From positions 1 to 10,578 of the forward strand of contig JBKPNX010000182.1 of NCBI GenBank assembly GCA_046732855.1: a DNA stretch of 10,578 nt, in the 5' to 3' direction. This DNA comes from JBKPNX01 sp046732855 (lineage in GTDB: Bacteria > Pseudomonadota > Alphaproteobacteria > Geminicoccales > Geminicoccaceae). Position numbers and translations under genes: made by a program. Positions 1-7,378 of the stretch are shown one piece after another; position 1 is the stretch's first letter; every line of letters begins with the position of its first letter. The notes below the pieces were generated by a model that searched no databases, was not told the DNA's origin, and worked only from the letters and a program-made list of their open reading frames with translations.

Positions 1-78
1 CACGTGCTCGCCTACAATTTCACCCGCGCCATCAATATCTTTGGCATCGCACCCCTGCTCGCCGCGATGCGGGCGTAG
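1..78 (+). CDS. Transposase C-terminal tail (DDE type, IS1182/IS5-like), cut by window start
   Basis: The first 26 codons read in frame 1 to a TAG stop at 76-78. The 25 residues contain LAYNFTRAINIFGI and end LLAAMRA. This closely resembles the usual C-terminus of DDE_Tnp_1 transposases of the IS1182-like group (LAYN-x-x-R-x-x-x-I-x-G, then an Ala/Arg-rich end). The catalytic domain lies outside the window, so activity cannot be judged. No clear terminal inverted repeat could be paired, because the other end of the element is not in view. The family call rests on recognition of a short motif; the subgroup is uncertain. Confidence 0.68.
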   Translation, partial: HVLAYNFTRAINIFGIAPLLAAMRA

Positions 79-260
79 GCCGCCGGCCCCACACGTCCTC
101 ACGCCCCATTGACACCCACCAGGGTGGTCACCGCCCCCACGGCCCCAAATCCGCCGCCTCCGCTACAGCGCGCCCGACTCGGCTCTATCATCTCGCCGGA
201 CGACGCCTAGTTCCCTGCGATCGCCCGTTTTCACACGGCCAAGACCCGTAGCAGACATTT

Positions 261-291
261 GCAATGAGCTAGCGCGTGCAATGAGCTTGCG
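261..291 (+). repeat. Two-copy 14-bp direct repeat, 17-bp period
   Basis: GCAATGAGCTAGCG (261-274) and GCAATGAGCTTGCG (278-291) differ at one position and are separated by CGT. Each copy contains the near-palindrome AGCTAGC/AGCTTGC. It could be a duplicated operator or a simple local duplication; nothing decides between them. Confidence 0.6.
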
Positions 292-463
292 TGGTTTGTT
301 TCGGCCCTCGGAGCCTTGTCTATTGCTCTCGAACAGCCCATTGTTGGCCTTCAGGAGCCTGCAACTGGAGAATGTCGTAGGGTAGGAGCTATCGGGGCGA
401 GCCGCCAACAAATGCGCGGATCAGCCCTTCTCTTTCCATCGTGCTGACTCATGAGGATCGCAC

Positions 464-470
464 AAAGGAG
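464..470 (+). promoter_or_regulatory. Strong Shine-Dalgarno sequence before the 57-residue ORF
   Basis: AAAGGAG ends four bases before the ATG at 475. It is one of the best ribosome binding sites in the window. It does not serve the hybrid kinase directly, since the kinase starts 170 bases later. It is the main reason to take the short ORF seriously. Confidence 0.5.
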
Positions 471-474
471 CGGT

Positions 475-648
475 ATGCATGCGGTTTTGTCCGTCAACAA
501 ACCGGACAAGTCGATGGCCTTTCCAGGGTACATGCCACAGGGTGGGAACGGCCCAGTCATGAAGACCGACGTCCACGATCTCGTCAACGGCGAGGCCAGC
601 CCACCGCCCTTGGTGGCAGAGGACCGGATTTGGATGATCAGACCATGA
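475..648 (+). CDS. Possible small protein/leader peptide (57 aa), translationally coupled to kinase
   Basis: The frame opens with MHAVLSVNKPDK and ends RIWMIRP. I recognise no family, signal peptide or membrane segment. Three things support it: the AAAGGAG site just upstream, a third-position GC content of roughly 70-75% by hand count, and a TGA that overlaps the kinase ATG as ATGA (645-648). The other frame across this stretch, an N-terminal extension of the kinase from GTG 441, is Arg/Gln-rich and unlike a protein domain. An upstream ATG at 451 in the same frame has no ribosome binding site, so 475 is preferred. It may be a genuine regulatory peptide, a leader that drives kinase translation by coupling, or a chance frame. 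Confidence 0.35.
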   Translation: MHAVLSVNKPDKSMAFPGYMPQGGNGPVMKTDVHDLVNGEASPPPLVAEDRIWMIRP

Positions 649-3605
649 CCAATACCGTCCCAGAGCATGACCATAAGACCAAGCCGAAACGAGATACGCC
701 GATGCACCGACTACTTCGCCGCCAGCTGAAGAAATACCTCGGTATTGAGGAGGAGGTGCCGGCGGCGCTACAGCCCTTCCTCGCGGCCGTCGACGCAGCG
801 TATGCCGATTTTGACAGCGATCGTGCGATGCTCGAGCGGTCGCTTGAGCTCAGTTCAAAGGAGCTGTCGGAGGCACGCGATGAGGCAACTGAGGCTCGGC
901 GCCGACTCACTGACGCGCTGGAGAGCATCTCCGAAGGCTTTTTCCTATACGACGCCAATGATCGGATGGTGCTGTGTAACTTGCGCTATCGTGAACTCTA
1001 TCCCGGTATGGCCGATGTCTTCCAGCCGGGGCTCGGCTTCGAGCAAATGCTCAAGACGGTCGTCGAGCGCAGCATCATCCCCGATGCGGTTGCACGGCCT
1101 CAAGAATGGATGGAGGAGAGAATAGCTCGGCACTGCAACCCGAGCGGACCATTTCTGCAGACGCAGAGTGACGGCCGCTGGATTCAGGTGAGCGAGCGCA
1201 GGACACGGGACGGGGGCACGGTGGGCGTCTTCACGGACGTAACCGAGCTCAAGCGACGCGAGGAGGAGCTCGCGAAGGCCATCGAGGCGAAGGACGCCGC
1301 CCTACAACTCTTACAGGTGGCGCTGGACTCAATTGGATATGGCGTCCTGTTCATGGACGCGGATTTGCGGATCCGGCTCGCCAATCGCGCCTACCGCGAG
1401 ATCTGGGATATGCCGGAAGAATTCTTTCGTGATCATCCGAGCCTTCGGCAGGATATGGAGTACACCCGCGGCCAGGGATTCTATCAGGTTCGGGAGGACG
1501 AATGGCCGGAATATGTCGCCGGCCGAATCAAGGGGATTCGCGAGGGCAAGATTACACCGCAGGAGCTCCGGCTCGCCAATGGCAAGTTCCTGCAATACGA
1601 ATGCGTTGCGCTGCCCGACGGCGGACGCATGCTCACCTACTTCGATATCACCGAGCTGAAGCGGATCGAGCAGGCCCTGGAGGAGAGCGTCGAGCGCTAC
1701 GATCTCGCGATGCGCGGCTCAAACGAGGGGCTTTGGGACTGGGACCAGCGCGCGGACGTGCTGCATATTTCACCGCGCTTCAGGGAGCTGACCGGGATCA
1801 AGACTGACGCCGAGACGATCAAGCCGGCCGACTGGCTGGCCAATCTGCACCCCGACGATCTCGAGCCCTACCTGACGCAGCTGCGAACGCATTTAAAAGG
1901 GAAGAGCGAGTTCTTAAGCGTCGAGTTCCGGCTGCGCGGGAGCGACGGGACCTACCGTTGGGTATTGGCGCGTGGCGTCGGTCTCCGGGACGAGACCGGC
2001 CGGGTCTACCGCATGGCGGGCTCGATCGGCGACGTCACGGCGCGCAAGCAGGCCGAGATCGAGCTTCGTCAGGCCAAAGAGGAGGCCGAGCAGGGCAACC
2101 GCACCAAGAGCCAGTTCCTTGCCAACATGAGTCATGAGCTCCGGACACCGCTCAACGCCATCATAGGCATTACCGAAATGTTGCGTGAGGACGCCGAGGA
2201 TCTCGGCCAGCGCGATCTCATCGAGCCGCTCCAGCGCATTCATCGCGCCGGCAATCACCTGCTTAAGTTGATCAACGAGATTCTCGATCTTTCCAAGATC
2301 GAGGCGGGTAGGCTCGAGCTCAGCCTGGAGGATGTCGGGCTCGCGACTCTGCTCAACGAGGTGGCTAAAACGGCCGAGCCGCTGGCCGAAAGAAACGGCA
2401 ACAAGCTCAAGGTCGATCTGGCGGACGGTCTGGGCCGGATTTGGACCGATCCGATTCGGCTGCGGCAGGTCGTGCTCAACCTGCTGAGCAATGCCTGCAA
2501 ATTCGCCGAGCGCGGCGAGGTCGTGCTGGAGGCGAGACGTGAGTCGAGCGGGCGAGGCGACTGGATCGTCGTGAGTGTCGCAGATAACGGCATCGGCATG
2601 ACGCCCGAGCAAATTAGTCGATTGTTCCGGGAGTTCATTCAGGCCGATGCATCGACGACCCGCAAATACGGCGGCACTGGCCTGGGCCTCGCGATCAGTC
2701 GCAAGCTTTGCCGGCTGATGGGCGGCGATATCGATGTCGAGAGCGCGCCGGGCAAGGGCTCGCGGTTCACGATTCGAATTCCGGCGCGCGCCGCCGCCCG
2801 GCCTTTCGCTTCGGTCGAAGGCGCGGCGCCTGCTGCATGGGCCGCCACTGCCACCGGTCACCGTGTGCTGGTCATCGACGACGAGGAGACGGTGCGAGAT
2901 CTGATGCGGCGCTTCCTTGGCCGCGAGGGTTTCGAGGTGGTCACCGCCCGGGACGGTGCGGAGGGCCTCGCACTCGCCCGCGATCTCAGGCCAATGCTGA
3001 TCACCCTCGATGTGCTGATGCCGGGTCTCGACGGTTGGAGCGTGCTCGAGAAGCTTAAGGCCGATCCCGAGCTTGCCGGCATCCCAGTGGTGATGCTCAC
3101 CATCCTCGATGACAAGAACAAGGGCCTTGCGCTGGGCGCAACCGACTTTCTGACCAAGCCCTTCGATCCGGACCGGCTGCGCACTGTTCTCGCCCGCTAT
3201 GGCGGCCAGAAGGCGGAGCGACGGGCTCTCATCGTCGAGGATGATGCCGATACCCGCGTCTTGCTCCGCCGCATGCTACGTGAGGAGGGTTGGACCGCAA
3301 TCGAGGCGGCGAATGGCCGCGATGCTCTGGCGCGTCTGGCCGATGGGGTACCCGATGTCGTGCTCCTCGACCTGATCATGCCGGAGATGGACGGCTTTGA
3401 GCTGCTCGAGGAGCTGCGCCGCGACGAGGTGTGGCGCCGGCTGCCGGTCGTGGTCGTGACTGCGGCCGAACTGGGCGAAGCCGATCACGAGCGGCTCAAT
3501 GGCTTGGTGCTAAAGGTGCTGCACAAGACCGGCACAAGCCGGGAGGCGCTACTCGCCGAACTCCACGAAGTCCTGGCGCCTTACGGCCCCAAGCGCGCGG
3601 CGTGA
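645..3605 (+). CDS. PAS-PAS-PAS hybrid histidine kinase with two C-terminal receivers
   Basis: Predicted cytoplasmic sensor kinase of 986 residues with no membrane segment. Numbering from ATG 645: basic N-terminus and coiled coil (~20-90); PAS_7-type PAS (~89-205, ending GVFTDVTEL); second PAS (~222-340, ending TYFDITEL); PAS_3-type PAS with PAC (~351-471, containing HPDD and RWVLARG); HisKA with phospho-acceptor H497 in SHELRTP; HATPase with N-box N612/N616, G1 DNGIGM (~647) and G2 GGTGLGLAI (~676); receiver 1 with D789 and K838; receiver 2 with D909 and K961. All kinase and receiver catalytic residues are present. The start is uncertain. ATG 645 overlaps the short upstream ORF; ATG 702 begins MHRLLRRQLKKYLG, which resembles the usual start of related kinases; GTG 441 is unlikely. 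The gene is followed after 9 nt by a DivK-like receiver and then a receiver-cyclase, so phosphate may pass through the fused receivers to these partners. The input ligand is unknown. Confidence 0.93.
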   Translation: MTNTVPEHDHKTKPKRDTPMHRLLRRQLKKYLGIEEEVPAALQPFLAAVDAAYADFDSDRAMLERSLELSSKELSEARDEATEARRRLTDALESISEGFFLYDANDRMVLCNLRYRELYPGMADVFQPGLGFEQMLKTVVERSIIPDAVARPQEWMEERIARHCNPSGPFLQTQSDGRWIQVSERRTRDGGTVGVFTDVTELKRREEELAKAIEAKDAALQLLQVALDSIGYGVLFMDADLRIRLANRAYREIWDMPEEFFRDHPSLRQDMEYTRGQGFYQVREDEWPEYVAGRIKGIREGKITPQELRLANGKFLQYECVALPDGGRMLTYFDITELKRIEQALEESVERYDLAMRGSNEGLWDWDQRADVLHISPRFRELTGIKTDAETIKPADWLANLHPDDLEPYLTQLRTHLKGKSEFLSVEFRLRGSDGTYRWVLARGVGLRDETGRVYRMAGSIGDVTARKQAEIELRQAKEEAEQGNRTKSQFLANMSHELRTPLNAIIGITEMLREDAEDLGQRDLIEPLQRIHRAGNHLLKLINEILDLSKIEAGRLELSLEDVGLATLLNEVAKTAEPLAERNGNKLKVDLADGLGRIWTDPIRLRQVVLNLLSNACKFAERGEVVLEARRESSGRGDWIVVSVADNGIGMTPEQISRLFREFIQADASTTRKYGGTGLGLAISRKLCRLMGGDIDVESAPGKGSRFTIRIPARAAARPFASVEGAAPAAWAATATGHRVLVIDDEETVRDLMRRFLGREGFEVVTARDGAEGLALARDLRPMLITLDVLMPGLDGWSVLEKLKADPELAGIPVVMLTILDDKNKGLALGATDFLTKPFDPDRLRTVLARYGGQKAERRALIVEDDADTRVLLRRMLREEGWTAIEAANGRDALARLADGVPDVVLLDLIMPEMDGFELLEELRRDEVWRRLPVVVVTAAELGEADHERLNGLVLKVLHKTGTSREALLAELHEVLAPYGPKRAA

Positions 3606-3614
3606 GGGAAATCG

Positions 3615-3995
3615 ATGATCAAGCTCCTGTACGTCGAGGACAATGAAGACAACGTCTACATGCTCAGTAGCCGCCTGAAGCGGCACGGCTTCCAGATCGT
3701 CGTGGCCGCGGATGGCGAGCAGGGCCTCGCGATGGCGCAGAGCGAGCGACCCGATCTCATTTTGATGGATCTGAGCCTGCCGGCCATCGATGGTTGGGAG
3801 GTCACCCGTCAGCTTAAACAAGCGCCGGAGACCCGCTCGATTCCGGTGATCGCCCTGTCGGCGCATGCAATGGCCGGCGACCGGGAGCGAGCGCTTGCCG
3901 CGGGTTGCGACGAGTATGACACCAAGCCGGTCAATCTCGAGCGACTGCTCGCCAAAATCCGTGCGCTGCTGCATGGCGAGGAACCCCGAAAATGA
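3615..3995 (+). CDS. DivK/CheY-like single-domain response regulator
   Basis: A 126-residue stand-alone receiver with no output domain. The acidic pair is E8/D9 in YVEDNEDN, the phosphorylation site is D52 in LILMDLSLPAIDGW, the switch Ser is S82 and the invariant Lys is K104 in DTKP. The stretch SAHAMAGDRERALAAGC is typical of DivK-type regulators. GAGGGA (3604-3609), overlapping the kinase stop, is a good ribosome binding site for ATG 3615. The gene sits between a hybrid kinase and a receiver-cyclase. It probably acts as a phosphorelay shuttle, a phosphate sink, or an allosteric regulator of the kinase, as DivK does for its kinases in Caulobacter. Which of these applies cannot be read from sequence. 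Confidence 0.92.
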   Translation: MIKLLYVEDNEDNVYMLSSRLKRHGFQIVVAADGEQGLAMAQSERPDLILMDLSLPAIDGWEVTRQLKQAPETRSIPVIALSAHAMAGDRERALAAGCDEYDTKPVNLERLLAKIRALLHGEEPRK

Positions 3996-5107
3996 CCCGC
4001 AGCGAGGCAACCATCCTTGTCGTCGACGACAACGAGGACAACCAATACACCCTGACGCGGCGGCTGCGCCGGCAAGGCTACGAGAATCTTGTGACGGCGA
4101 TGAATGGGCGCGAGGCGTTGGAACTGATGACGCGACAGTCATTCGACCTCGTGCTGCTCGACGTAATGATGCCGGAGATGAACGGCCATGAGGTGCTGGA
4201 GCGGCTGAAGAGCGACGATGCACTCCGCCATATCCCGGTGATCATGATCTCAGCGCTCACCGAACTGGACAGCGTCGTCCGCTGCATCGAGCTGGGCGCC
4301 GAGGACTATCTGCCCAAGCCGTTCAATGACGTGCTGCTCAGGGCACGGCTCGAAGCGTCGCTCGAGCGCAAGCGGCTGCACGATCGCGAGGCGCAGCATC
4401 TGGCCGAGATCGATCGTCAGCGGGTGCGCGCGGATGGGCTGCTGCACGCTATCCTACCGGCGCCGGCGGTGCGCGAGCTGAAAACCAACGATCGTATTCT
4501 GCCGAGGCGCTACGACGACGTCGCGGTGCTCTTCGGCGACCTGGTGGGATTCACCAGCTATTGTGAGCGGAATCCGCCGGACGAGGTGGTCGCCTGTCTC
4601 GACCGTCTGGTGGCCGAGTTCGAGGAGACCGCGGTCCGTTATCACCTCGAGAAGATTAAGACCATGGGCGACGCGTTCATGGCGACCGCCAATCTGCTGG
4701 AGCCGCATGGCGACCCGGTGATGGCAAGCGTCCGCTGCGCCTTCGACATGACCGAGGCGGCGCGCAGAAATCCCGGTTGCTGGCAGCTTAGGGTCGGCAT
4801 TCACATCGGCCCCGTCGTGGCGGGAGTTATCGGGCGCACCAAATTCAACTTTGACCTCTGGGGGGATACCGTTAACGTCGCGGCACGGCTGTCCCAGTTT
4901 GGCTCCGAAGGCGCGGTCTATCTGACCAGCGATGCCTGGTGCAGGGTTCGGGGGCGTTGCCCCGGCGATTGTCTCGGTCCCGTCCCGCTCAAAGGCAAGG
5001 GCGAGTTAGAGGTCTACCTCTGCCGATCGCCCGACGATGAGGCAGAAGGAGAGGGTCTAGCGAGTTTCTGGTCAGCACGTCGACACCGAGAGCTTAGCAT
5101 CCGGTGA
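3992..5107 (+). CDS. Receiver-class III adenylate cyclase response regulator
   Basis: A 371-residue cytoplasmic protein predicted to make cAMP from ATP under phosphorylation control. The receiver (~5-122) has D12/D13, phospho-site D57 in DLVLLDVMMPEMNG, S87 and K109 in LPKP. A charged helical linker (~120-150) follows, typical of the signalling helix before cyclases. The class III catalytic domain (~175-345) has metal-binding D183 (LFGDLVGFT) and D227 (KTMGD), and transition-state N295 and R299 (NVAAR). The base-selectivity residues are K223 and D288 (FDLWGD), the Lys/Asp pair seen in adenylate cyclases; guanylate cyclases usually have Glu/Cys there. The catalytic set looks complete in one chain, so an active homodimer is expected. 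ATG 3992 overlaps the previous stop as ATGA, with GAGGA (3978-3982) as ribosome binding site, so translation is probably coupled. The final ~25 residues are acidic then basic and of unknown role. Confidence 0.92.
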   Translation: MTRSEATILVVDDNEDNQYTLTRRLRRQGYENLVTAMNGREALELMTRQSFDLVLLDVMMPEMNGHEVLERLKSDDALRHIPVIMISALTELDSVVRCIELGAEDYLPKPFNDVLLRARLEASLERKRLHDREAQHLAEIDRQRVRADGLLHAILPAPAVRELKTNDRILPRRYDDVAVLFGDLVGFTSYCERNPPDEVVACLDRLVAEFEETAVRYHLEKIKTMGDAFMATANLLEPHGDPVMASVRCAFDMTEAARRNPGCWQLRVGIHIGPVVAGVIGRTKFNFDLWGDTVNVAARLSQFGSEGAVYLTSDAWCRVRGRCPGDCLGPVPLKGKGELEVYLCRSPDDEAEGEGLASFWSARRHRELSIR

Positions 5108-5569
5108 CGAGGAAAATCGGACAGCGCCCCATCCAGAAACCCTTACGCGGTGTCGGGGAAGAGCTTTATCGAAGTGCAGGTTTGCCGAGATGGCGAGCCG
5201 GGCGATTGCGAGCAGGCGCTCGTCAGAAGCGTTGGGCAGCGGACTGCTCGCATGTGCCCTACAGCTAGATGGGGTATTCGGGCCTAGTCGCCACCTCGGC
5301 CTTTTCTGAGAGGTGGCTGTCCTCACCGTGAGGTCGAACCGGGTCCGGTGATCGGCCCCAAGCATCAGCACGGAGCGACAGCCAATTGGAGAACGATGCC
5401 GCGATCGAGATGTCGTTGGAAGGAGCAGCGCACGGTGGAGCACGACGAAAGCCTCCGGCCCTTCGCGTCATCCTCGGCGAGGCGAACGTCGAAACCCCGG
5501 CGCGTCAGGGCTGTCGTGCCAGCATCTCGCGGTTAATCTCACGTCCACCACCAGGAGAATTCTGGGGCA
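5108..5569. other. Spacer between convergent operons
   Basis: About 460 bases between two converging stop codons. Open frames here (for example 62 aa at 5348-5536 plus, 68 aa at 5265-5471 minus) lack ribosome binding sites and recognised domains. The only clear structure is the inverted repeat at 5290-5317. Neither operon is followed by a GC stem with a T-run, so I cannot place an intrinsic terminator. The spacer is longer than a convergent junction needs and may hold a decayed gene. Confidence 0.5.
5290..5317. repeat. 8-bp perfect inverted repeat with 12-nt loop
   Basis: GCCACCTC (5290-5297) pairs exactly with GAGGTGGC (5310-5317) across a 12-base loop that contains TTTT. It could fold in RNA from either strand and lies between convergent genes, where a bidirectional terminator would be expected. 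There is no U-tract after the stem on either strand, so the terminator role is weak. Confidence 0.45.
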
Positions 5570-7378
5570 TCACGCACCATCCGTCGCCACCACTGGCGCC
5601 GTGTGGTCGACGCGCGTCGTCGGTGCCGTCGCCCCGGAGCGCAGCGTCCCCGGCTCGCCCGCGACGGACACTCCGCGCGCGATCAGGTCATGGATGACCG
5701 CGATCAGCTCCCGGCGGTTGTAGGTGCCCTTCTGGAACACCTCCTCGGCGTTGGTGCGCAGCCAGACCAGCTCCTCGCGGGTCAGGTCCTTGGCCGTCAC
5801 GACCACCACCGGCACGTCCCGCCACGCCTCGCTCCGCCGCATTGCCTCGAGCACCTGGAAGCCATCCATCCCCGGCATCATTAGGTCGAGGACGACGGCG
5901 GCCGGCAGCGGCGGCGAGCGTTCGAGCAGCGCCAGCGCCTGGTACCCGTCCTCCGCCTCGGCGACCGTCCAGCCCTCCCTGCTCAGAGCGTGCCGCAGCA
6001 CGTCGCGTGTCGCCGCGTCGTCGTCGACCACGACCACTTCCGCCCGCCCCTCGACCGGGCGGAACCGGCCGAGCACTCTGAGCAACGCCCCGGTGTCGAT
6101 CGGCTTGATCAGGTAGTCCGCCGCCCCGAGCGCATAACCCATCTCCCGATCGCCGAGGATCGTGACGAGGACCACCGGGATCTCGCGCAGCTCCGGGTCG
6201 GCTTTGAGCTCGCGCAGCACCGCCCAGCCGTCGAACTCCGGCATGATCACGTCGAGCGTGATCGCGTCCGGCCGCGCGTCGCGCGCCAAGCGCAGCCCCT
6301 CGCGCCCGCCCGCGGCGTGCACGACGCGGTAGCCGCGCCCGGCCAGTTCGCGCTCGAGCAGCGCGTGGACCGCCTGTTCGTCATCGATCACGAGCACCGT
6401 TCCGGCCCCCCCGGTGGGCTTACCCGCGCCCACGACCTCCGACGCTGCCCCTTGCACCCGACGCCCCGCCGGCTCGTCGTGGCGCGCAGGCAGCGTGAGG
6501 GTGAAGATCGAGCCGCGGCCGTGCTCGCTCTCCACGGTCACGTCGCCGCCGAGCATGCGGCAGAAGTGCTTGGTAATTGCCAGCCCCAGCCCGGTGCCGC
6601 CGTAGTTGCGGGTGGTCGAGGCGTCGGCCTGGCCGAACGCCTGAAACAGCTTCGCCATCTGCGCCGGCGTCATGCCGATGCCCGTGTCCGAGACCCGGAA
6701 CTCCAGCCACTCGCCGCCGCCCTTGCCCGGCGACCGCCGGACGTCCACGGTGATCCGGCCCTGCTTGGTGAACTTGGCGGCGTTGCTGATGAGGTTGAAC
6801 AGGTTCTGCCGCACCTTGGTCTGGTCCGAGCGCATCGTCCCGAGGTCGGGCGCGCGCCGAACTTCGAGTGTGTTCGCGTTCTTGGCCATGAGCGGCCGGG
6901 CGAGCGCCTCGACTTCGGCGAGCATCGTGGCGACGTCGAACTCCTCGACGAAGACATCCATCTTGCCGGCCTCGATCTTGGAGAGATCGAGAATCTCATT
7001 GATCAACTTGAGCAGATGGTTGCCGGCGCGGTGAATGCGCTCGAGCGGCTCGAGGAGGTCGTCCTGGCCGAGATTCTCGGCGTCATCGCGCAGCATTTCC
7101 GCGATACCGATAATGGCGTTCAGGGGGGTCCTGAGCTCATGGCTCATGCTGGCGAGGAAGTCAGATTTCGCTTTGCTCGCCCGTACGGCCTCGTCGCGCG
7201 CGGCGGCGAGCTCGCCGGTGCGTTGCCGCACGAGCTCCTCCAATCGTTCATTGAGCTGCCGCAGGTGGACGTTCGCCTCATAGATCTCGCGCGTCTTTTC
7301 TTCGGCAATCGCTTCCGCTTCCTTGCGCGCCCGCCTCTCCCGTTCCAGGCGCCGCTTGAGCTGCTCGACCTCGCTCAC
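5570..7378 (-). CDS. H-NOX-associated hybrid histidine kinase with two receivers
   Basis: A 602-residue soluble kinase without PAS or membrane segments. Numbering from GTG 7378: N-terminal coiled coil (~1-70, many Glu/Arg/Leu heptads such as RQLNERLEELVRQR); HisKA with H80 in SHELRTP; HATPase with N-box N195/N199, G1 D231 in DTGIGM and G2 GGTGLGLAI (~260); receiver 1 with D332/D333, D376 and K425; receiver 2 with D498 and K550; then a ~30-residue Thr/Ala/Pro-rich tail. The catalytic residues are intact. The frame stays open back to 7549, but that extension lies inside the H-NOX gene and reads as Gly/Arg-rich shadow. GTG 7378 overlaps the H-NOX stop as GTGA, which fixes the likely start and suggests coupled translation. 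With no sensor domain of its own, its input is probably the H-NOX partner contacting the coiled coil or kinase core. Domain order and HisKA sequence closely match the plus-strand kinase at 645-3605, so the two are paralogues. Confidence 0.92.
   Translation of the reverse strand: MSEVEQLKRRLERERRARKEAEAIAEEKTREIYEANVHLRQLNERLEELVRQRTGELAAARDEAVRASKAKSDFLASMSHELRTPLNAIIGIAEMLRDDAENLGQDDLLEPLERIHRAGNHLLKLINEILDLSKIEAGKMDVFVEEFDVATMLAEVEALARPLMAKNANTLEVRRAPDLGTMRSDQTKVRQNLFNLISNAAKFTKQGRITVDVRRSPGKGGGEWLEFRVSDTGIGMTPAQMAKLFQAFGQADASTTRNYGGTGLGLAITKHFCRMLGGDVTVESEHGRGSIFTLTLPARHDEPAGRRVQGAASEVVGAGKPTGGAGTVLVIDDEQAVHALLERELAGRGYRVVHAAGGREGLRLARDARPDAITLDVIMPEFDGWAVLRELKADPELREIPVVLVTILGDREMGYALGAADYLIKPIDTGALLRVLGRFRPVEGRAEVVVVDDDAATRDVLRHALSREGWTVAEAEDGYQALALLERSPPLPAAVVLDLMMPGMDGFQVLEAMRRSEAWRDVPVVVVTAKDLTREELVWLRTNAEEVFQKGTYNRRELIAVIHDLIARGVSVAGEPGTLRSGATAPTTRVDHTAPVVATDGA

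Larger units (their letters stand above)
79..474. other. Gene-poor stretch between transposase tail and signalling operon
   Basis: About 400 bases with no convincing gene. Open frames here have no ribosome binding site and an arginine/serine-rich shadow-like composition. It holds a small hairpin-forming CACCC-ACCA-GGGTG at 113-126 and a 17-bp-period direct repeat at 261-291. The segment around 226-270 reminds me of degenerate dispersed sequences in Rhizobiales intergenic regions, which is recollection and not shown here. The promoter of the downstream operon should lie here, but I see no convincing -35/-10 pair. Confidence 0.5.

Noticed and set aside
545..570. GGAAC-N17-CG resembling a general-stress (EcfG) promoter
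   Set aside because: Only half of the -10 matches, and it sits inside the short ORF close to the kinase start.
441..644. N-terminal extension of the PAS kinase from GTG 441
   Set aside because: No ribosome binding site; the translated extension is Arg/Gln-rich and unlike a domain, and a better short ORF with a strong site occupies the same DNA in another frame.
1914..2861. 315-codon minus-strand open frame
   Set aside because: It is antisense to the PAS3/HisKA/HATPase part of the plus-strand kinase, with no domain or ribosome binding site.
3549..4223. 224-codon minus-strand open frame
   Set aside because: It is the shadow of the DivK-like receiver and the start of the receiver-cyclase; low-complexity Arg/Ser N-terminus.
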